Assembly: GCA_012026975.1 (NCBI GenBank)
Contig: VEPG01000071.1
Span: 1 to 37,142, forward strand
Reading direction: 5' to 3'
Source of the DNA: Desulfuromonas sp.
GTDB taxonomy: Bacteria; Desulfobacterota; Desulfuromonadia; Desulfuromonadales; BM103
DNA length: 37,142 nt
Shown here: in pieces, positions 23,184-32,450 of the stretch
Numbering within the stretch: position 1 is the stretch's first letter
How the letters are laid out: each line of letters starts with the position of its first letter
Translations under genes and position numbers: made by a program
The notes under the pieces: generated by a model
What the model saw: the letters and a program-made list of their open reading frames with translations, nothing else
What the model was told of the DNA's origin: nothing
Database searches by the model: none

Positions 23184-24093
23184 GGCGCCGATAGAGCAGG
23201 CATGACCATTCGTCGCGCCGGTCGATGGTGATCAGGGTCAGCGGCAGTCGGCCGAAGGCCGCGGTCACCTGGGGTTCCTGTTCGACGAGGATCCCCGACA
23301 GGGCCAGATAGCCGCCGGGGGCGAGATGAGCCAGGAAGTGCGGGGCGAGACGGATGTTTTCGCCGGCGAGGATGTTGGCCAAGACCAGGTCGAAGCTGCC
23401 GGGCAGCGCTTCGAGCGGGGCGGTGGTTACCGTAATCGATGATTGCAGGCCGTTGGCGGCGATGTTCTCGGCGGCCACCTGACAGGCATCGGGATCGATT
23501 TCGCAGGCGACCACCTCCGGTGCCCCAAGGGCCGCGGCCGCCATGGCCAGAATCCCCGATCCGGCGCCGACGTCGAGAACCCGGCGCGGGGGGGTGGGGC
23601 TTTCGGCCAGTCGGGCGATGACCTCCAGGCAGAGCGCGGTGGTGGCATGGGTGCCGGTGCCGAAGGCGCGGCCGGGATCGAGGGTCAGCACCCGGTCGGC
23701 ATTGTCGGCCGGCTCGTCACACCATGAGGGACGGATCAGCAGACGGGTCCCGACCCGCAACGGCGGGAAATGCTGTTGCCAGCCGTGGGCCCAGTCCTCG
23801 GCCGGCAGCAAGCGGCCATCGGGCAGTTCGCGGGGGAGCCCCGGGAGCAGCGGAGCCAGTTCCTCCAGGGCGGCTTGCACCCGCCGGCGCAGCGTTTCGA
23901 GATCGCCCGGCGGGAAATAGGCGCGCACAGTGGGATGCGTATCCCCTTCATCCGGGTCGGGCGGCTCGAAGGTATCGAGGGCGCGTTCGGCAACGGTGAT
24001 GCCGGTGCAGCCGAGCTCCATCAGTGTCTGGCCGACCACCTCCAGGGCAGCCGCCGGCAGGGTCAGACAAATTTCCAGCCAATCTTCATTCAT
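23176..24093 (-). CDS. prmA: Ribosomal protein L11 methyltransferase
   Basis: PrmA trimethylates ribosomal protein L11. The 305-residue protein has the N-terminal L11-binding domain (LEICLTLPAAALEVV) and a Rossmann methyltransferase with RAFGTGTHATT, LDVGAGSGILAMAA (AdoMet loop) and DLVLANILAGENI near the active site. Length is normal. It overlaps rsmE and is the first gene of the prmA-rsmE-zinc-ribbon set. Confidence 0.96.
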   Translation of the reverse strand: MNEDWLEICLTLPAAALEVVGQTLMELGCTGITVAERALDTFEPPDPDEGDTHPTVRAYFPPGDLETLRRRVQAALEELAPLLPGLPRELPDGRLLPAEDWAHGWQQHFPPLRVGTRLLIRPSWCDEPADNADRVLTLDPGRAFGTGTHATTALCLEVIARLAESPTPPRRVLDVGAGSGILAMAAAALGAPEVVACEIDPDACQVAAENIAANGLQSSITVTTAPLEALPGSFDLVLANILAGENIRLAPHFLAHLAPGGYLALSGILVEQEPQVTAAFGRLPLTLITIDRRDEWSCLLYRRHG

Positions 24094-24177
24094 GGCGCCT
24101 GTTTAGCGTGAGTACCCCGGAAAAATCAATGGAAATCAAGCGTTCCCGGGTTTTTGCCAAGCCGCGGATTTCTTCGC

Positions 24178-24205
24178 TTGCATCTTCATTAGAGTCTGCT
24201 ACAAT
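24178..24205 (+). promoter_or_regulatory. Sigma-70 promoter of the dikinase regulator gene
   Basis: TTGCAT (24178-24183), 16 bases and TACAAT (24200-24205, five of six) lie 27 bases before the start codon at 24233. Confidence 0.55.
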
Positions 24206-24232
24206 TCAAATGATTTTTCATGAGGACTCTGC

Positions 24233-25039
24233 ATGGCCGCACTTCAGCCGATCTACCTGCTTTCTGATGCAACTGGCGAGACGGCCGAAAAGATGGTCAT
24301 GGCAGCCCTCACTCAGTTCCGTGACAAACCGCTCCGTCTCAAGCGGATCAGCAATGTCCGGACCAAGACCCAGGTTTACGAGGCCCTCGACGAGGCTCTC
24401 GGCCAGGGGGCGCTGGTTGTCTATACCATCGTCAATCGCGAACTGGCGAAGCTGGTCCACGACGAATGCGACGGGCTGGGGTTGAACAGCCTTGACCTGC
24501 TCACCCCGCTGCTGATGAAGGTGGCCCAGCATGTCGGGCGGTCGCCGGGGGAGATCCCCGGGTTGCTGCACGGGGTCGACGAGGCCTATTTCCGGCGGGT
24601 CGAGGCCATCGAATTCACCGTCAAGCACGACGACGGCCAGGAGCCGCGCAATCTGTATCAGGCCGATATCGTCCTGGTCGGCGTGTCGCGCACCAGCAAG
24701 ACACCACTGTCCATCTATCTGGCCCATCGTGGCTGGAAGGTGGCCAATGTGCCGCTGGTCAAGGGGGTCGAGCCGCCGCCGCAGCTGCTCGAGATCGACC
24801 CGAAGCGGGTGGCCGGCCTGGTCATCGATCCGCATCGCCTGGCCGAAGTGCGGGCCGCGCGGTTGCGCAACCTTGGTCAGGATCCGCGCACGGCTTACGC
24901 CGACCTCGAGGAGATCGCGGAAGAAATCAAGCACACCCGGAGCCTGTTCCGCCGGCATTCCTGGGTGGTGGTCGATGTCACCGGCAAGTCGGTCGAGGAG
25001 ACCGCCAATGAAGTATTGGTCAAGCTGCGCCTGAAGTGA
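24233..25039 (+). CDS. Pyruvate,water/phosphate dikinase regulatory protein (DUF299/PSRP family)
   Basis: The 268-residue protein belongs to the family of bifunctional serine/threonine kinase and phosphorylases that switch phosphoenolpyruvate synthase or pyruvate phosphate dikinase off and on, using ADP and phosphate. [14 protein letters not shown] at the N-terminus and the P-loop-like [11 protein letters not shown] (about 150-160) are family signatures. Whether the target is PEP synthase or pyruvate phosphate dikinase cannot be told, because neither enzyme is encoded nearby. Confidence 0.93.
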   Translation: MAALQPIYLLSDATGETAEKMVMAALTQFRDKPLRLKRISNVRTKTQVYEALDEALGQGALVVYTIVNRELAKLVHDECDGLGLNSLDLLTPLLMKVAQHVGRSPGEIPGLLHGVDEAYFRRVEAIEFTVKHDDGQEPRNLYQADIVLVGVSRTSKTPLSIYLAHRGWKVANVPLVKGVEPPPQLLEIDPKRVAGLVIDPHRLAEVRAARLRNLGQDPRTAYADLEEIAEEIKHTRSLFRRHSWVVVDVTGKSVEETANEVLVKLRLK

Positions 25040-25108
25040 ATCGGTACGCAGGTCGTTTATAGTTAAATAAGAGAAAAGAGTTCATTTCAACCCAAAGGAG
25101 TCAGTTCA

Positions 25109-25780
25109 ATGCGCATTCTTGTGGTAGAAGACGAAAAGAAAGTCGCCAGTTTCATCCAGCGCGGTCTTGAGAGCGAGGGGTTTCAGGTCGATGTCGCCGC
25201 CGATGGCGAAGAAGGGGTTTCCCTGGCCAAAGGCAACCCTTATGACCTGATCCTGATGGACGTGATGCTGCCGAAGATGGACGGCCTGACCGCCATCCGC
25301 GAACTGCGCGCGGCTCATATCACGACGCCGGTCCTGTGTCTGACCGCCAAGGATACGGTGGAGGATATCGTTGCCGGGCTCGATTCCGGCAGTGACGATT
25401 ACCTGACCAAGCCGTTCGCCTTCGCCGAGTTGCTGGCCCGGGTGCGGGCACTGGTGCGGCGCGGCTCCCGGGAGCGCGGTGCTGATATCACCTATGCCGA
25501 TTTGCGTCTCGATCCGGTGGCGCACAAGGTGTGGCGGGCCGGCAAGGAAGTCGATCTGACCGCCAAGGAGTATGCGCTGCTCGAATACTTCATTCGCAAC
25601 CCGGAGAAGACGCTGACCCGCAACATGATCGCCGAGCATGTCTGGGATTACACCTTCGATTCGTTTACCAACATCATCGACGTGTATGTCAATTACCTGC
25701 GCAAGAAAATCGATCGTGACTTCACCACCAAGCTGGTGCACACGGTGCGCGGAGTCGGTTACATGTTGAAGGCGGAGTAA
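25109..25780 (+). CDS. OmpR/PhoB-family response regulator
   Basis: The 223-residue protein has a full receiver domain: acidic pair ED (8-9), phospho-acceptor D51 in LILMDVMLPKMDG, and LTKPF with the conserved lysine. A winged-helix DNA-binding domain follows (about 130-222; LTAKEYALLEYFIRNPEKTLTRNMIAEHVW). It resembles the metal- and stress-responsive CusR/CopR branch. AAAGGAG precedes the start. Its kinase follows three bases after the stop. Confidence 0.95.
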   Translation: MRILVVEDEKKVASFIQRGLESEGFQVDVAADGEEGVSLAKGNPYDLILMDVMLPKMDGLTAIRELRAAHITTPVLCLTAKDTVEDIVAGLDSGSDDYLTKPFAFAELLARVRALVRRGSRERGADITYADLRLDPVAHKVWRAGKEVDLTAKEYALLEYFIRNPEKTLTRNMIAEHVWDYTFDSFTNIIDVYVNYLRKKIDRDFTTKLVHTVRGVGYMLKAE

Positions 25781-25783
25781 CGG

Positions 25784-27232
25784 TTGACCATCTCCCTGCT
25801 GCGGTCAATCCGCTTTCGCCTCACTTTCTGGTATGCGCTGACGCTGGTCGTCTTAATGGCGGCCAGCGCTTTGTTCTCGTACCATTATTTCTCGAAGACC
25901 CTGCGGCAGCAGGTCGACGAAGACCTGCAAAGCATCGCCGACCAAATCGGTTTGGCTCACACCCGGCAAAACGTCACCCCTTTCGATTGTAATCAGCTGC
26001 AGACGCACATTCACCGGGGGAACTGGGATGCCTATATCCTGTTGCGAAGTGAAACTTTCCGGCCGGTGTGCGCTTCCGACAATCTGTTGACCGGCGAGCT
26101 TGAATTCGGGCCGGTCGCCATGCAGCAGGTACGCTGGCTCAACCATCATCTCGAGACGGTCGAAGTCGAAGGCGGCATGCAATTGCGCCTGCTCTCGGCG
26201 CCGCTCCTGAATGATGATCGTCTGGTTGGCGTGGTGCAGGTGGCCAGGAATCTCGGGCCGCTGCAGCAGACTCTGGGCGAACTGCGCCTGGTCTACCTGC
26301 TGGTCGTGCCCTTTGCCCTCTTCTGGCTTTGCCTCGGTGGCTGGCTCCTCTCCGATCAACTGGTGGCCCCGGTCGTCGAGATTACCGCGGCGGCCAGTGA
26401 AATCAATGCCGAAAACCTGGTGCGCCGGCTCCCCAGTACCGGCCACCATGATGAGTTGGGGCAGATGGTGGCGACCTTCAACCTGATGCTCGAACGGTTG
26501 GAAAACGCTTTTCGCAGGGTGCGCCAGTTCTCGGGGGACGCTTCCCACGAATTGCGCACGCCGCTCACCATCCTGCGCGGCGAGACCGAGGTCACCTTGC
26601 GTTGGGCAAAGACGCCGGAGGAATTTCGCGATATGCTCCACTCCAACCTGGAGGAGATCGACCGCATGGAGCGGATCATCGAGAATCTCCTGCTGCTGGC
26701 CAAGAGCGAATCCGGCGAGTTGACCCTTGAAATCAGGGAATTCAACCTGAGCGACCTGATTCAGGCCCTCTACCTGCAGGGGCGGACCCTGGGTGAATCC
26801 AAACGGATCAAAGTTAACCTGCGGGTCGACGTCGACGAGGAAATGCGCATCCGCGGCGACGAGTTGCGCCTTCGCCAGCTGTTTTTGAACCTGATTGCCA
26901 ATGGCATCAAATACACGCCGGAAGGCGGTTCGCTGGAACTTGCCATCTCGCACGAAGGGGCGATGGCTCGCGTGGACGTGATCGATACCGGCATCGGCAT
27001 CCCCGTCGAGGCGCAGCCTTACGTCTTTGACCGCTTCTACCGGGTCGACAAGGCACGCAACCGCATGGATGGCGGCTCCGGGCTGGGACTGTCGATCGTC
27101 AAGTCGATTGTCGTGGCGCACGGCGGCCGCATCAGCGTGTATTCAATTCCGGGGCAGGGGAGCACCTTTACCGTGCTGTTGCCGATCGAAGGTCCTCCCA
27201 CCGGATCTCCCGAGTCGACCATTCTCAGCTGA
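25784..27232 (+). CDS. Sensor histidine kinase (OmpR-partner type)
   Basis: The 482-residue kinase has transmembrane segments at about 14-34 and 168-190, a periplasmic domain of about 130 residues between them (two cysteines, C69 and C96), a HAMP domain, the phospho-acceptor H255 in SGDASHELRTPLTIL, and an ATPase domain with NLIANGIKYTPEGG, DTGIGIP and GGSGLGLSI. Layout and order match CusS/heavy-metal or envelope-stress kinases. The start codon is TTG at 25784, three bases after the regulator stop, so they are translationally coupled. The signal is unknown. Confidence 0.94.
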   Translation: MTISLLRSIRFRLTFWYALTLVVLMAASALFSYHYFSKTLRQQVDEDLQSIADQIGLAHTRQNVTPFDCNQLQTHIHRGNWDAYILLRSETFRPVCASDNLLTGELEFGPVAMQQVRWLNHHLETVEVEGGMQLRLLSAPLLNDDRLVGVVQVARNLGPLQQTLGELRLVYLLVVPFALFWLCLGGWLLSDQLVAPVVEITAAASEINAENLVRRLPSTGHHDELGQMVATFNLMLERLENAFRRVRQFSGDASHELRTPLTILRGETEVTLRWAKTPEEFRDMLHSNLEEIDRMERIIENLLLLAKSESGELTLEIREFNLSDLIQALYLQGRTLGESKRIKVNLRVDVDEEMRIRGDELRLRQLFLNLIANGIKYTPEGGSLELAISHEGAMARVDVIDTGIGIPVEAQPYVFDRFYRVDKARNRMDGGSGLGLSIVKSIVVAHGGRISVYSIPGQGSTFTVLLPIEGPPTGSPESTILS

Positions 27233-27310
27233 GTCACGCCCCCTGCGGCCGGTTCGCCGTACGCATCAATTTATGCACATTGCCACAGTCGCCGGCTGTG
27301 GGGGTGGCGA

Positions 27311-27339
27311 TTGACACCCGGTGGGGCGATGACTACATT
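27311..27339 (+). promoter_or_regulatory. Sigma-70 promoter of the HtrA gene
   Basis: A perfect TTGACA (27311-27316), 17 bases and TACATT (27334-27339) precede the gene, whose GGGAGG ribosome binding site and start follow at 27369. The gene need not be read from the kinase transcript. Confidence 0.6.
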
Positions 27340-27368
27340 GAGGCCAATTTCACCTCGGGAGGTTTTCC

Positions 27369-28754
27369 ATGTATCGTCGTCTGCGTCTTCTGCTGACTCT
27401 GTTGGCGATGCTCCTGACTGTCGTGCCGGCGTTTGCCGTGTCGGCGCCCGATTTTGCCACTCTGGTCGAACAACTCAAGCCGGCGGTGGTCAATATCAGC
27501 ACGGCCAAAACCATCAAGCCGCGCACCCCCGTTTTCCGTGGTCCGCAGCAGCCCGGCGGGGATCTGTTCGAGGAGTTTTTCGAGCGGTTTTTCCGTGACA
27601 TCCCCCAGTCTTCCCGCAAGGAACGATCGCTCGGCACCGGTTTCATCATCTCCGAAGACGGCTATATCCTGACCAACGATCATGTGGTCGACGGTGCCGA
27701 CGAGATCAAGGTCAAGCTTGCCGATGGCCGGATCTTTTCCGGCACGGTCCGTGGCCTTGATGCCAAGCTCGACCTGGCTCTGGTCAAGATCGATGCCGGC
27801 AACCATCTGCCGGTGGCCAAGCTGGGCGACAGCGACAAGCTGCGCATCGGCGAGTGGGTCATGGCCATCGGCAATCCCTTCGGCCTGGAACAGACCGTGA
27901 CCGTCGGCATCGTTTCGGCCAAGGGACGGGTGATCGGCGCCGGGCCCTACGACGATTTCATTCAGACCGATGCCTCCATCAATCCGGGCAACTCCGGCGG
28001 CCCGCTGTTCAATGTGCGCGGCGAGGTGATCGGCATCAACACCGCCATCGTTCCCGGCGGCCAGGGGATCGGTTTTGCCATCCCGGTCAATATGGCCAAA
28101 CAGATTGTCGATCAGCTGCGCGAGGACGGCAAGGTCACCCGCGGCTATCTCGGCGTGGTCGTGCAGCCGCTCTCCGAAGAACTGGCGCAGTCGTTCGGGC
28201 TCGATCGTCCGCACGGCGCCCTGGTCAGCGAAGTGGTCAAGGGCTCCCCGGCCGAGCGCGCCGGCATCAAGCGTGGCGACGTGATCCTCCGTTTCGACGG
28301 ACAGTCCATCGATGAACGCAACGATCTGCCGAAAATCGTCGCCGCGAGCAGGGTCGGCAAAACGGTCGCCGTCGTGGTCTTCCGCGATGGTCGCGAAGTC
28401 GAACTCAAGACCGAAGTCGGCAAGCTCAGCGATGAAGGGGGGACCGATGTCTCGGTGGACAATTCCGGCGGCAAGCTTGGCCTGACGCTTGCCCCGCTCA
28501 CCCCGGAGCTGGCACGGCGTTACGATCTGGCCCCGGAGAGCCGCGGCGTGCTGGTGACCGCCATCGAGCCCGGCAGTGCCGCGACAAATGCCAACCTGCG
28601 GCCGGGCGACCTGATCGTCGAGGTGGATGGCCGCGAGGTCGTTTCGGTCAAGGACTTCGAGGCCGCGACCGGTCGTGCCGCAAAGGGGAAGGTGCTGCGC
28701 CTGTTGATCCAGCGGCGGGACAACCTCTTTTACACCACCTTGCGCATCGAATAG
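27369..28754 (+). CDS. HtrA/DegP-family (Do) periplasmic serine protease
   Basis: The 461-residue protein has a signal peptide (about 1-23, AFA before VSAP), a trypsin-like domain with triad H105 (TNDHVVDG), D135 (DLALVKID) and S209 (NPGNSGGPLF), and two PDZ domains (about 265-350 and 375-455). This is the DegP/DegQ layout for degrading or refolding damaged envelope proteins. It is flanked by two two-component systems and has its own promoter and a strong terminator 27 bases after the stop. Confidence 0.95.
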   Translation: MYRRLRLLLTLLAMLLTVVPAFAVSAPDFATLVEQLKPAVVNISTAKTIKPRTPVFRGPQQPGGDLFEEFFERFFRDIPQSSRKERSLGTGFIISEDGYILTNDHVVDGADEIKVKLADGRIFSGTVRGLDAKLDLALVKIDAGNHLPVAKLGDSDKLRIGEWVMAIGNPFGLEQTVTVGIVSAKGRVIGAGPYDDFIQTDASINPGNSGGPLFNVRGEVIGINTAIVPGGQGIGFAIPVNMAKQIVDQLREDGKVTRGYLGVVVQPLSEELAQSFGLDRPHGALVSEVVKGSPAERAGIKRGDVILRFDGQSIDERNDLPKIVAASRVGKTVAVVVFRDGREVELKTEVGKLSDEGGTDVSVDNSGGKLGLTLAPLTPELARRYDLAPESRGVLVTAIEPGSAATNANLRPGDLIVEVDGREVVSVKDFEAATGRAAKGKVLRLLIQRRDNLFYTTLRIE

Positions 28755-28780
28755 CGGCCAGGACGGCAAGAGTTTGGCAA

Positions 28781-28816
28781 GGGGGCACTTCCGGGGGAAG
28801 TGCCCCCGGTTTTTTT
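28781..28816 (+). terminator. Intrinsic terminator of the HtrA gene
   Basis: GGGGGCACTTCC (28781-28792) pairs with GGAAGTGCCCCC (28796-28807) around GGG, followed by GG and a seven-base T-tract (28810-28816). It excludes the upstream candidate start of the next gene at 28774. Confidence 0.92.
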
Positions 28817-28896
28817 GCGAAAATTTCTGGATTATTGGCAGGGGACTGTGCGCTTGCACGGTGACCGCCCTGACAGGAATGTGCTATCGTCTGCCC

Positions 28897-30300
28897 ATGC
28901 GCCTGACTCTCAAACACCAGATTCTGCTCGCTCCGGCTGTGGTGCTGTGCATCATGACCCTGTTGCTCGGATTCCTGCAGTTCAACTATTGGCACCTTTC
29001 CCTCCAGCGCGAGCGGGCCAAGGAGTTGAAAAGCGCTTTTATCGCCATGGCCGAGGCGGATCTTGCCGCCCAGCGCATGCAGTCGCTGGCACAGCTGATG
29101 GTCTGGGCGCCGGAATTCGAGGCGGGCCAGGTCGCGCAGTTGACCGAACTGCACCGGCACATGGATCAGGCGGTCGACTATCTGCAGGAAATCGATCTGA
29201 TCGATGGCGAAATGCTCGACCGGCTGGAGAAGTCGATCGATGATCTCGACCCGCGCCACGGGCTGCAGCCGGAAAAACTCAACAAGACGCTGGATGAGTT
29301 GCGCCCGCGGCTGAATGCCCTGCTCGACAAGCTTAACGAGAAACGCCAAAAGGTTTCGAACCTGCACGGCGAGGACATGGACGAGCTGGTTGCCCAGACG
29401 ACCTTCGTGGGGATCGTCGTGCTCGGGTCGGCGATCCTGGCCGGAGTGCTGCTCTCGCTGACGTTCGCGCGCCGCATTCTGCGGCGGATCAAGCTGCTCT
29501 CCGACAGTGCCGAACAAATCACCAGGGGTGAGTTCGTCCCGCCGGCGGCGCCCGAGGTGATCCGCGACGAACTGGATGGCCTGGCGCTGTCGATCAATCG
29601 CATGACCGATCAGTTGATCCGGGTGGTCGCGGCCGAGAAACTGCTCGAAGGGGCGGAAGAGGAACGTCGGCGGATTGCCATGGATATCCACGATCAGACC
29701 CTGTCCGACCTGGCGTCGGTACGGCGGGGGCTCGAACGGCTGGGGGTCAATCCCTCCTGCAGCGGTTCCTGCGCGCCGGCCGTGCTCACCATCGAAACCG
29801 ACCTGCAGCGGGCCATCGCCAATCTGCGTACGGTCATGGACGACCTGCACCCCCAGACACTGGATATTCTCGGTTTGCCCGCGGCGATCGAAGCCCATCT
29901 GGAGCGTTTGGCCGAGCAGGAGAATTTCCCGGAATTCCACTTCCTGGCGGCAAACGGGGTGGGTCAGCTCCGCCTCTCCCGGCTGGCCAAGGTCACGCTT
30001 TACCGGATTGCGGTCGAGGCGATCCATAACGTCCAGCGACATGCCAGCGCCACGGTTCTCGAGGTCGGCCTCGAACGACGCGGCGACACGTTGATCCTGG
30101 CGGTGGAAGACAACGGCCGCGGCTTCGACTTTACCCCCCGCCTTCCCGGTTCCGAAGGGGGGCGCGGGCTGCACAACGTCCGCGAACGGGCGCGGGCGAT
30201 CGGCGCCCAGGTGGTCTGGGGACCGGCGCGTTTCTCCAGCGGCACCCGGTTCGAACTGCTGTTGCCGCTGGATGTGAATCAAGGGAAAGGCGAGAAATGA
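28897..30300 (+). CDS. NarL-type sensor histidine kinase (HisKA_3)
   Basis: The 467-residue kinase has transmembrane segments at about 8-28 and 170-190, a mostly helical periplasmic domain between them, HAMP at about 190-243, the HisKA_3 phospho-acceptor H265 (ERRRIAMDIHDQTLSDL) and an ATPase domain with YRIAVEAIHNVQRHA and EDNGRGFDF. A CSGSC pair (C288, C292) after the dimerisation helix is unusual. The in-frame starts are 28774, 28879 and 28897; 28774 spans the terminator and is rejected, and 28897 (MRLTLKHQILL) starts just before the first helix. None has a strong ribosome binding site. Confidence 0.9.
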   Translation: MRLTLKHQILLAPAVVLCIMTLLLGFLQFNYWHLSLQRERAKELKSAFIAMAEADLAAQRMQSLAQLMVWAPEFEAGQVAQLTELHRHMDQAVDYLQEIDLIDGEMLDRLEKSIDDLDPRHGLQPEKLNKTLDELRPRLNALLDKLNEKRQKVSNLHGEDMDELVAQTTFVGIVVLGSAILAGVLLSLTFARRILRRIKLLSDSAEQITRGEFVPPAAPEVIRDELDGLALSINRMTDQLIRVVAAEKLLEGAEEERRRIAMDIHDQTLSDLASVRRGLERLGVNPSCSGSCAPAVLTIETDLQRAIANLRTVMDDLHPQTLDILGLPAAIEAHLERLAEQENFPEFHFLAANGVGQLRLSRLAKVTLYRIAVEAIHNVQRHASATVLEVGLERRGDTLILAVEDNGRGFDFTPRLPGSEGGRGLHNVRERARAIGAQVVWGPARFSSGTRFELLLPLDVNQGKGEK

Positions 30301-31049
30301 TGAGTACCGTAACGACCCTGGTGATTGCCGAGGACAACCCGAAGGATTTCGAATTCCTGCAGCAGATCGTTGCCGACTGGAGCGGGTCCTGCCGGATCGA
30401 GCGCGCGGTCAATGGCCTGGTTGCCCTGGAGCTGGCCCTGGCGCAGGAGCTGCCGCTGGTCATCAGCGACATCCAGATGCCGCAGATGAACGGGATTGAC
30501 TTTGCCAAAGCGCTCTGGGAGCGCAAGCCGCAGTCCCGCATCGTCTTCTGGAGCCAGCACAAGGACGAGATGTACGTGCGCGCCCTGGCCCGCATCGTTC
30601 CTCCGGATACCGTCTACGGCTACGTGCTCAAGTCCAACCCCCGCGAACGGATCGAGAGCGCAATCCGGACCGTGTTGTTCGAAGACCAGTGTTGGATCGA
30701 CCCCGAAGTGCGCAAGGTTCAGGGGCGCACCGGGTCGAGCCAGTCGGCGTTGTCCGATATCGAGTTCGAGGCGCTGGTCGACATTTCCCTCGGTCTCACC
30801 GACAACCTGATCGCGCAGCGCCGCTACCTCTCCCGGCGGGGGGTGCAAAGCCGCCTCAATTCCCTTTACGGCAAGCTGGGCCTCGACCAGGAACAGTTTC
30901 AGTCCGAGAAGGTCGGCGACGCCTTCAACCTGCGCAACCGTGCGGTCGCGGTGGCCATGCGCCGCGGTCTGATCAACGCCTTCGAGTTGGAGCATGAAGA
31001 AGAAGAACTGCAGGGCTGGCTGAAGCGTTTCCGGGCCAGCCGGCATTAG
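30297..31049 (+). CDS. NarL-like response regulator with divergent helix-turn-helix
   Basis: The 250-residue protein has a complete receiver domain: AEDN at 11-14 and D58 in VISDIQMPQMNG. The region after about residue 150 has LuxR/GerE-like character (LSDIEFEALVDISLGLTDNLIAQRRYLSRRGVQSRLNSLYGKLGL), but the start of the recognition helix differs from the usual NKEIAxxLxIS. A C-terminal extension to residue 250 is longer than in NarL. It overlaps the kinase by four bases (ATGA) and should be its partner. Confidence 0.85.
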   Translation: MMSTVTTLVIAEDNPKDFEFLQQIVADWSGSCRIERAVNGLVALELALAQELPLVISDIQMPQMNGIDFAKALWERKPQSRIVFWSQHKDEMYVRALARIVPPDTVYGYVLKSNPRERIESAIRTVLFEDQCWIDPEVRKVQGRTGSSQSALSDIEFEALVDISLGLTDNLIAQRRYLSRRGVQSRLNSLYGKLGLDQEQFQSEKVGDAFNLRNRAVAVAMRRGLINAFELEHEEEELQGWLKRFRASRH

Positions 31050-31105
31050 ACGGCCCCGGTTGCATTTTCCGGCCGTTACCAATACCCGTCGAGGATGAAC
31101 TGATC

Positions 31106-32428
31106 GTGAGAAAGCTGAAGTTGCTGTTGCTGTTGCTGATTGTTGCCGCCCTGATCACGGGCGGCTATTCATTGCTGCGCGATCTTTCCGCGCCGGTTCT
31201 GACGCTTGCCCCTGCAACCGGAACGATTTCCGCTAAGCGACCGCTGACCATCACCGTCGAAGATGCCGGCAGCGGCCTCAAAAGCCTGCAGGTGACGGCC
31301 GCGCAGGGGGGGCGCACCATCGAGCTGCTCAACCGCGACTACCCGGGTGGCACCGCCCGGGTTGCCGAAACCCTGCCGCTCACCGGCAAGGGACTGCAGG
31401 AAGGCCCCTTCGAGCTGCGCCTCCGTGCCGTCGACCATGCGCGCATCCGCTTCGGCAGCGGTAATCCCGTTGAACAGACGGCCGCCTTGACCATCGACAG
31501 CCAGCCGCCGCAGATCTCGGTGCTGACCACCCTCCACATCCTCATCCTGGGGGGCGCCGGGGTGGCCGTCTACACCCTTTCCGAGGAGCCTGCCGAGACC
31601 GGGGTCAAGGTGGGGGACCGGCTCTTCCCGGCTTACCGGCAGCCTTCCGGTGCCTACGTCTGCTTCTTCGCCCTGCCGTGGAACCTGCCGCCCGCCGCCT
31701 TTGTGCCGAAGGTGCGGGCCGTCGACCGGGCCGGCAACGCCCGGACCGTCGGTCTTTACTATCATGTCACCGCCCGCAGCTTCCCGTCGGACAAGGTCAA
31801 CGTCACCCCGCAGTTCCTGGAGAGCAAGATCGTCCCCGATTTCCAGCAGTATTTCCCGGAAACCGACGGTCCGCTGGAACTGTTCCTCAAGGTCAACCGC
31901 GACCTGCGCAAGGAAAATCTCGCCAAGGTTCTCGAGATCGGTCAGCAGAGTGCGGCGACGGCGCTGTGGGCGGGGACCTTCCTGCGGCAGCCGAACGCGG
32001 CGGTCCCGGGGTTTTTCGCCCAGCCGCGCACCTACCTGCACAACGGCCTGATCATCGACCATCAGACCCATCTCGGCATCGACCTGGCATCCACCGCCCA
32101 TGCGCCGGTACCGGCGTCCAATGCCGGCAAGGTCGCCTTTGCCGCCGACCTCGGCATCTACGGCCAGTGCGTGATCCTCGACCACGGCCTGGGGCTGCAG
32201 ACCCTCTACGGGCACTTGAGCCAGATCGACGTCAAGGCCGGCGACACGGTCACCAAGGGGCAGATCATCGGCCGTACCGGTACCAGCGGGCTGGCCGGCG
32301 GCGATCACCTGCACTTCGATGTGCTGGTCTCCGGGCAGCAGGTCAATCCGATCGAGTGGTGGGACCCGAGCTGGATCAAGAATAATGTGACCGACAAGCT
32401 GCTCCTGGCGGGGGTGGCGGTGCCGTAA
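31106..32428 (+). CDS. M23-family peptidoglycan endopeptidase, membrane-anchored
   Basis: The 440-residue protein starts at GTG 31106 (GAGG upstream), has an N-terminal membrane anchor (about 4-24), a long beta-rich region with Ig-like segments (about 30-230), and a C-terminal LytM/M23 domain (about 315-420). The zinc residues are visible as HLGIDLAS (H and D), LYGHLS and GDHLHFDV. It should cleave peptide cross-links in peptidoglycan or act as a divisome/envelope activator. It follows the NarL-type pair, which may suggest envelope control, an inference only. Confidence 0.93.
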   Translation: MRKLKLLLLLLIVAALITGGYSLLRDLSAPVLTLAPATGTISAKRPLTITVEDAGSGLKSLQVTAAQGGRTIELLNRDYPGGTARVAETLPLTGKGLQEGPFELRLRAVDHARIRFGSGNPVEQTAALTIDSQPPQISVLTTLHILILGGAGVAVYTLSEEPAETGVKVGDRLFPAYRQPSGAYVCFFALPWNLPPAAFVPKVRAVDRAGNARTVGLYYHVTARSFPSDKVNVTPQFLESKIVPDFQQYFPETDGPLELFLKVNRDLRKENLAKVLEIGQQSAATALWAGTFLRQPNAAVPGFFAQPRTYLHNGLIIDHQTHLGIDLASTAHAPVPASNAGKVAFAADLGIYGQCVILDHGLGLQTLYGHLSQIDVKAGDTVTKGQIIGRTGTSGLAGGDHLHFDVLVSGQQVNPIEWWDPSWIKNNVTDKLLLAGVAVP

Positions 32429-32450
32429 CTCAACAACGGAGGTTGTCGCG

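Noticed and set aside
28774-28896. N-terminal extension of the NarL-type kinase from ATG 28774
   Set aside because: The extension would be encoded by the HtrA terminator hairpin and its T-tract, and it lacks any membrane-protein character.
28648-30282. A 544-codon open frame on the minus strand
   Set aside because: It is antisense to the NarL-type kinase and the end of the HtrA gene and crosses the terminator at 28781-28816.
31050-31105. Terminator after the NarL-like regulator
   Set aside because: ACGGCC and GGCCGT can pair over six bases, but there is no T-tract and the loop is long.
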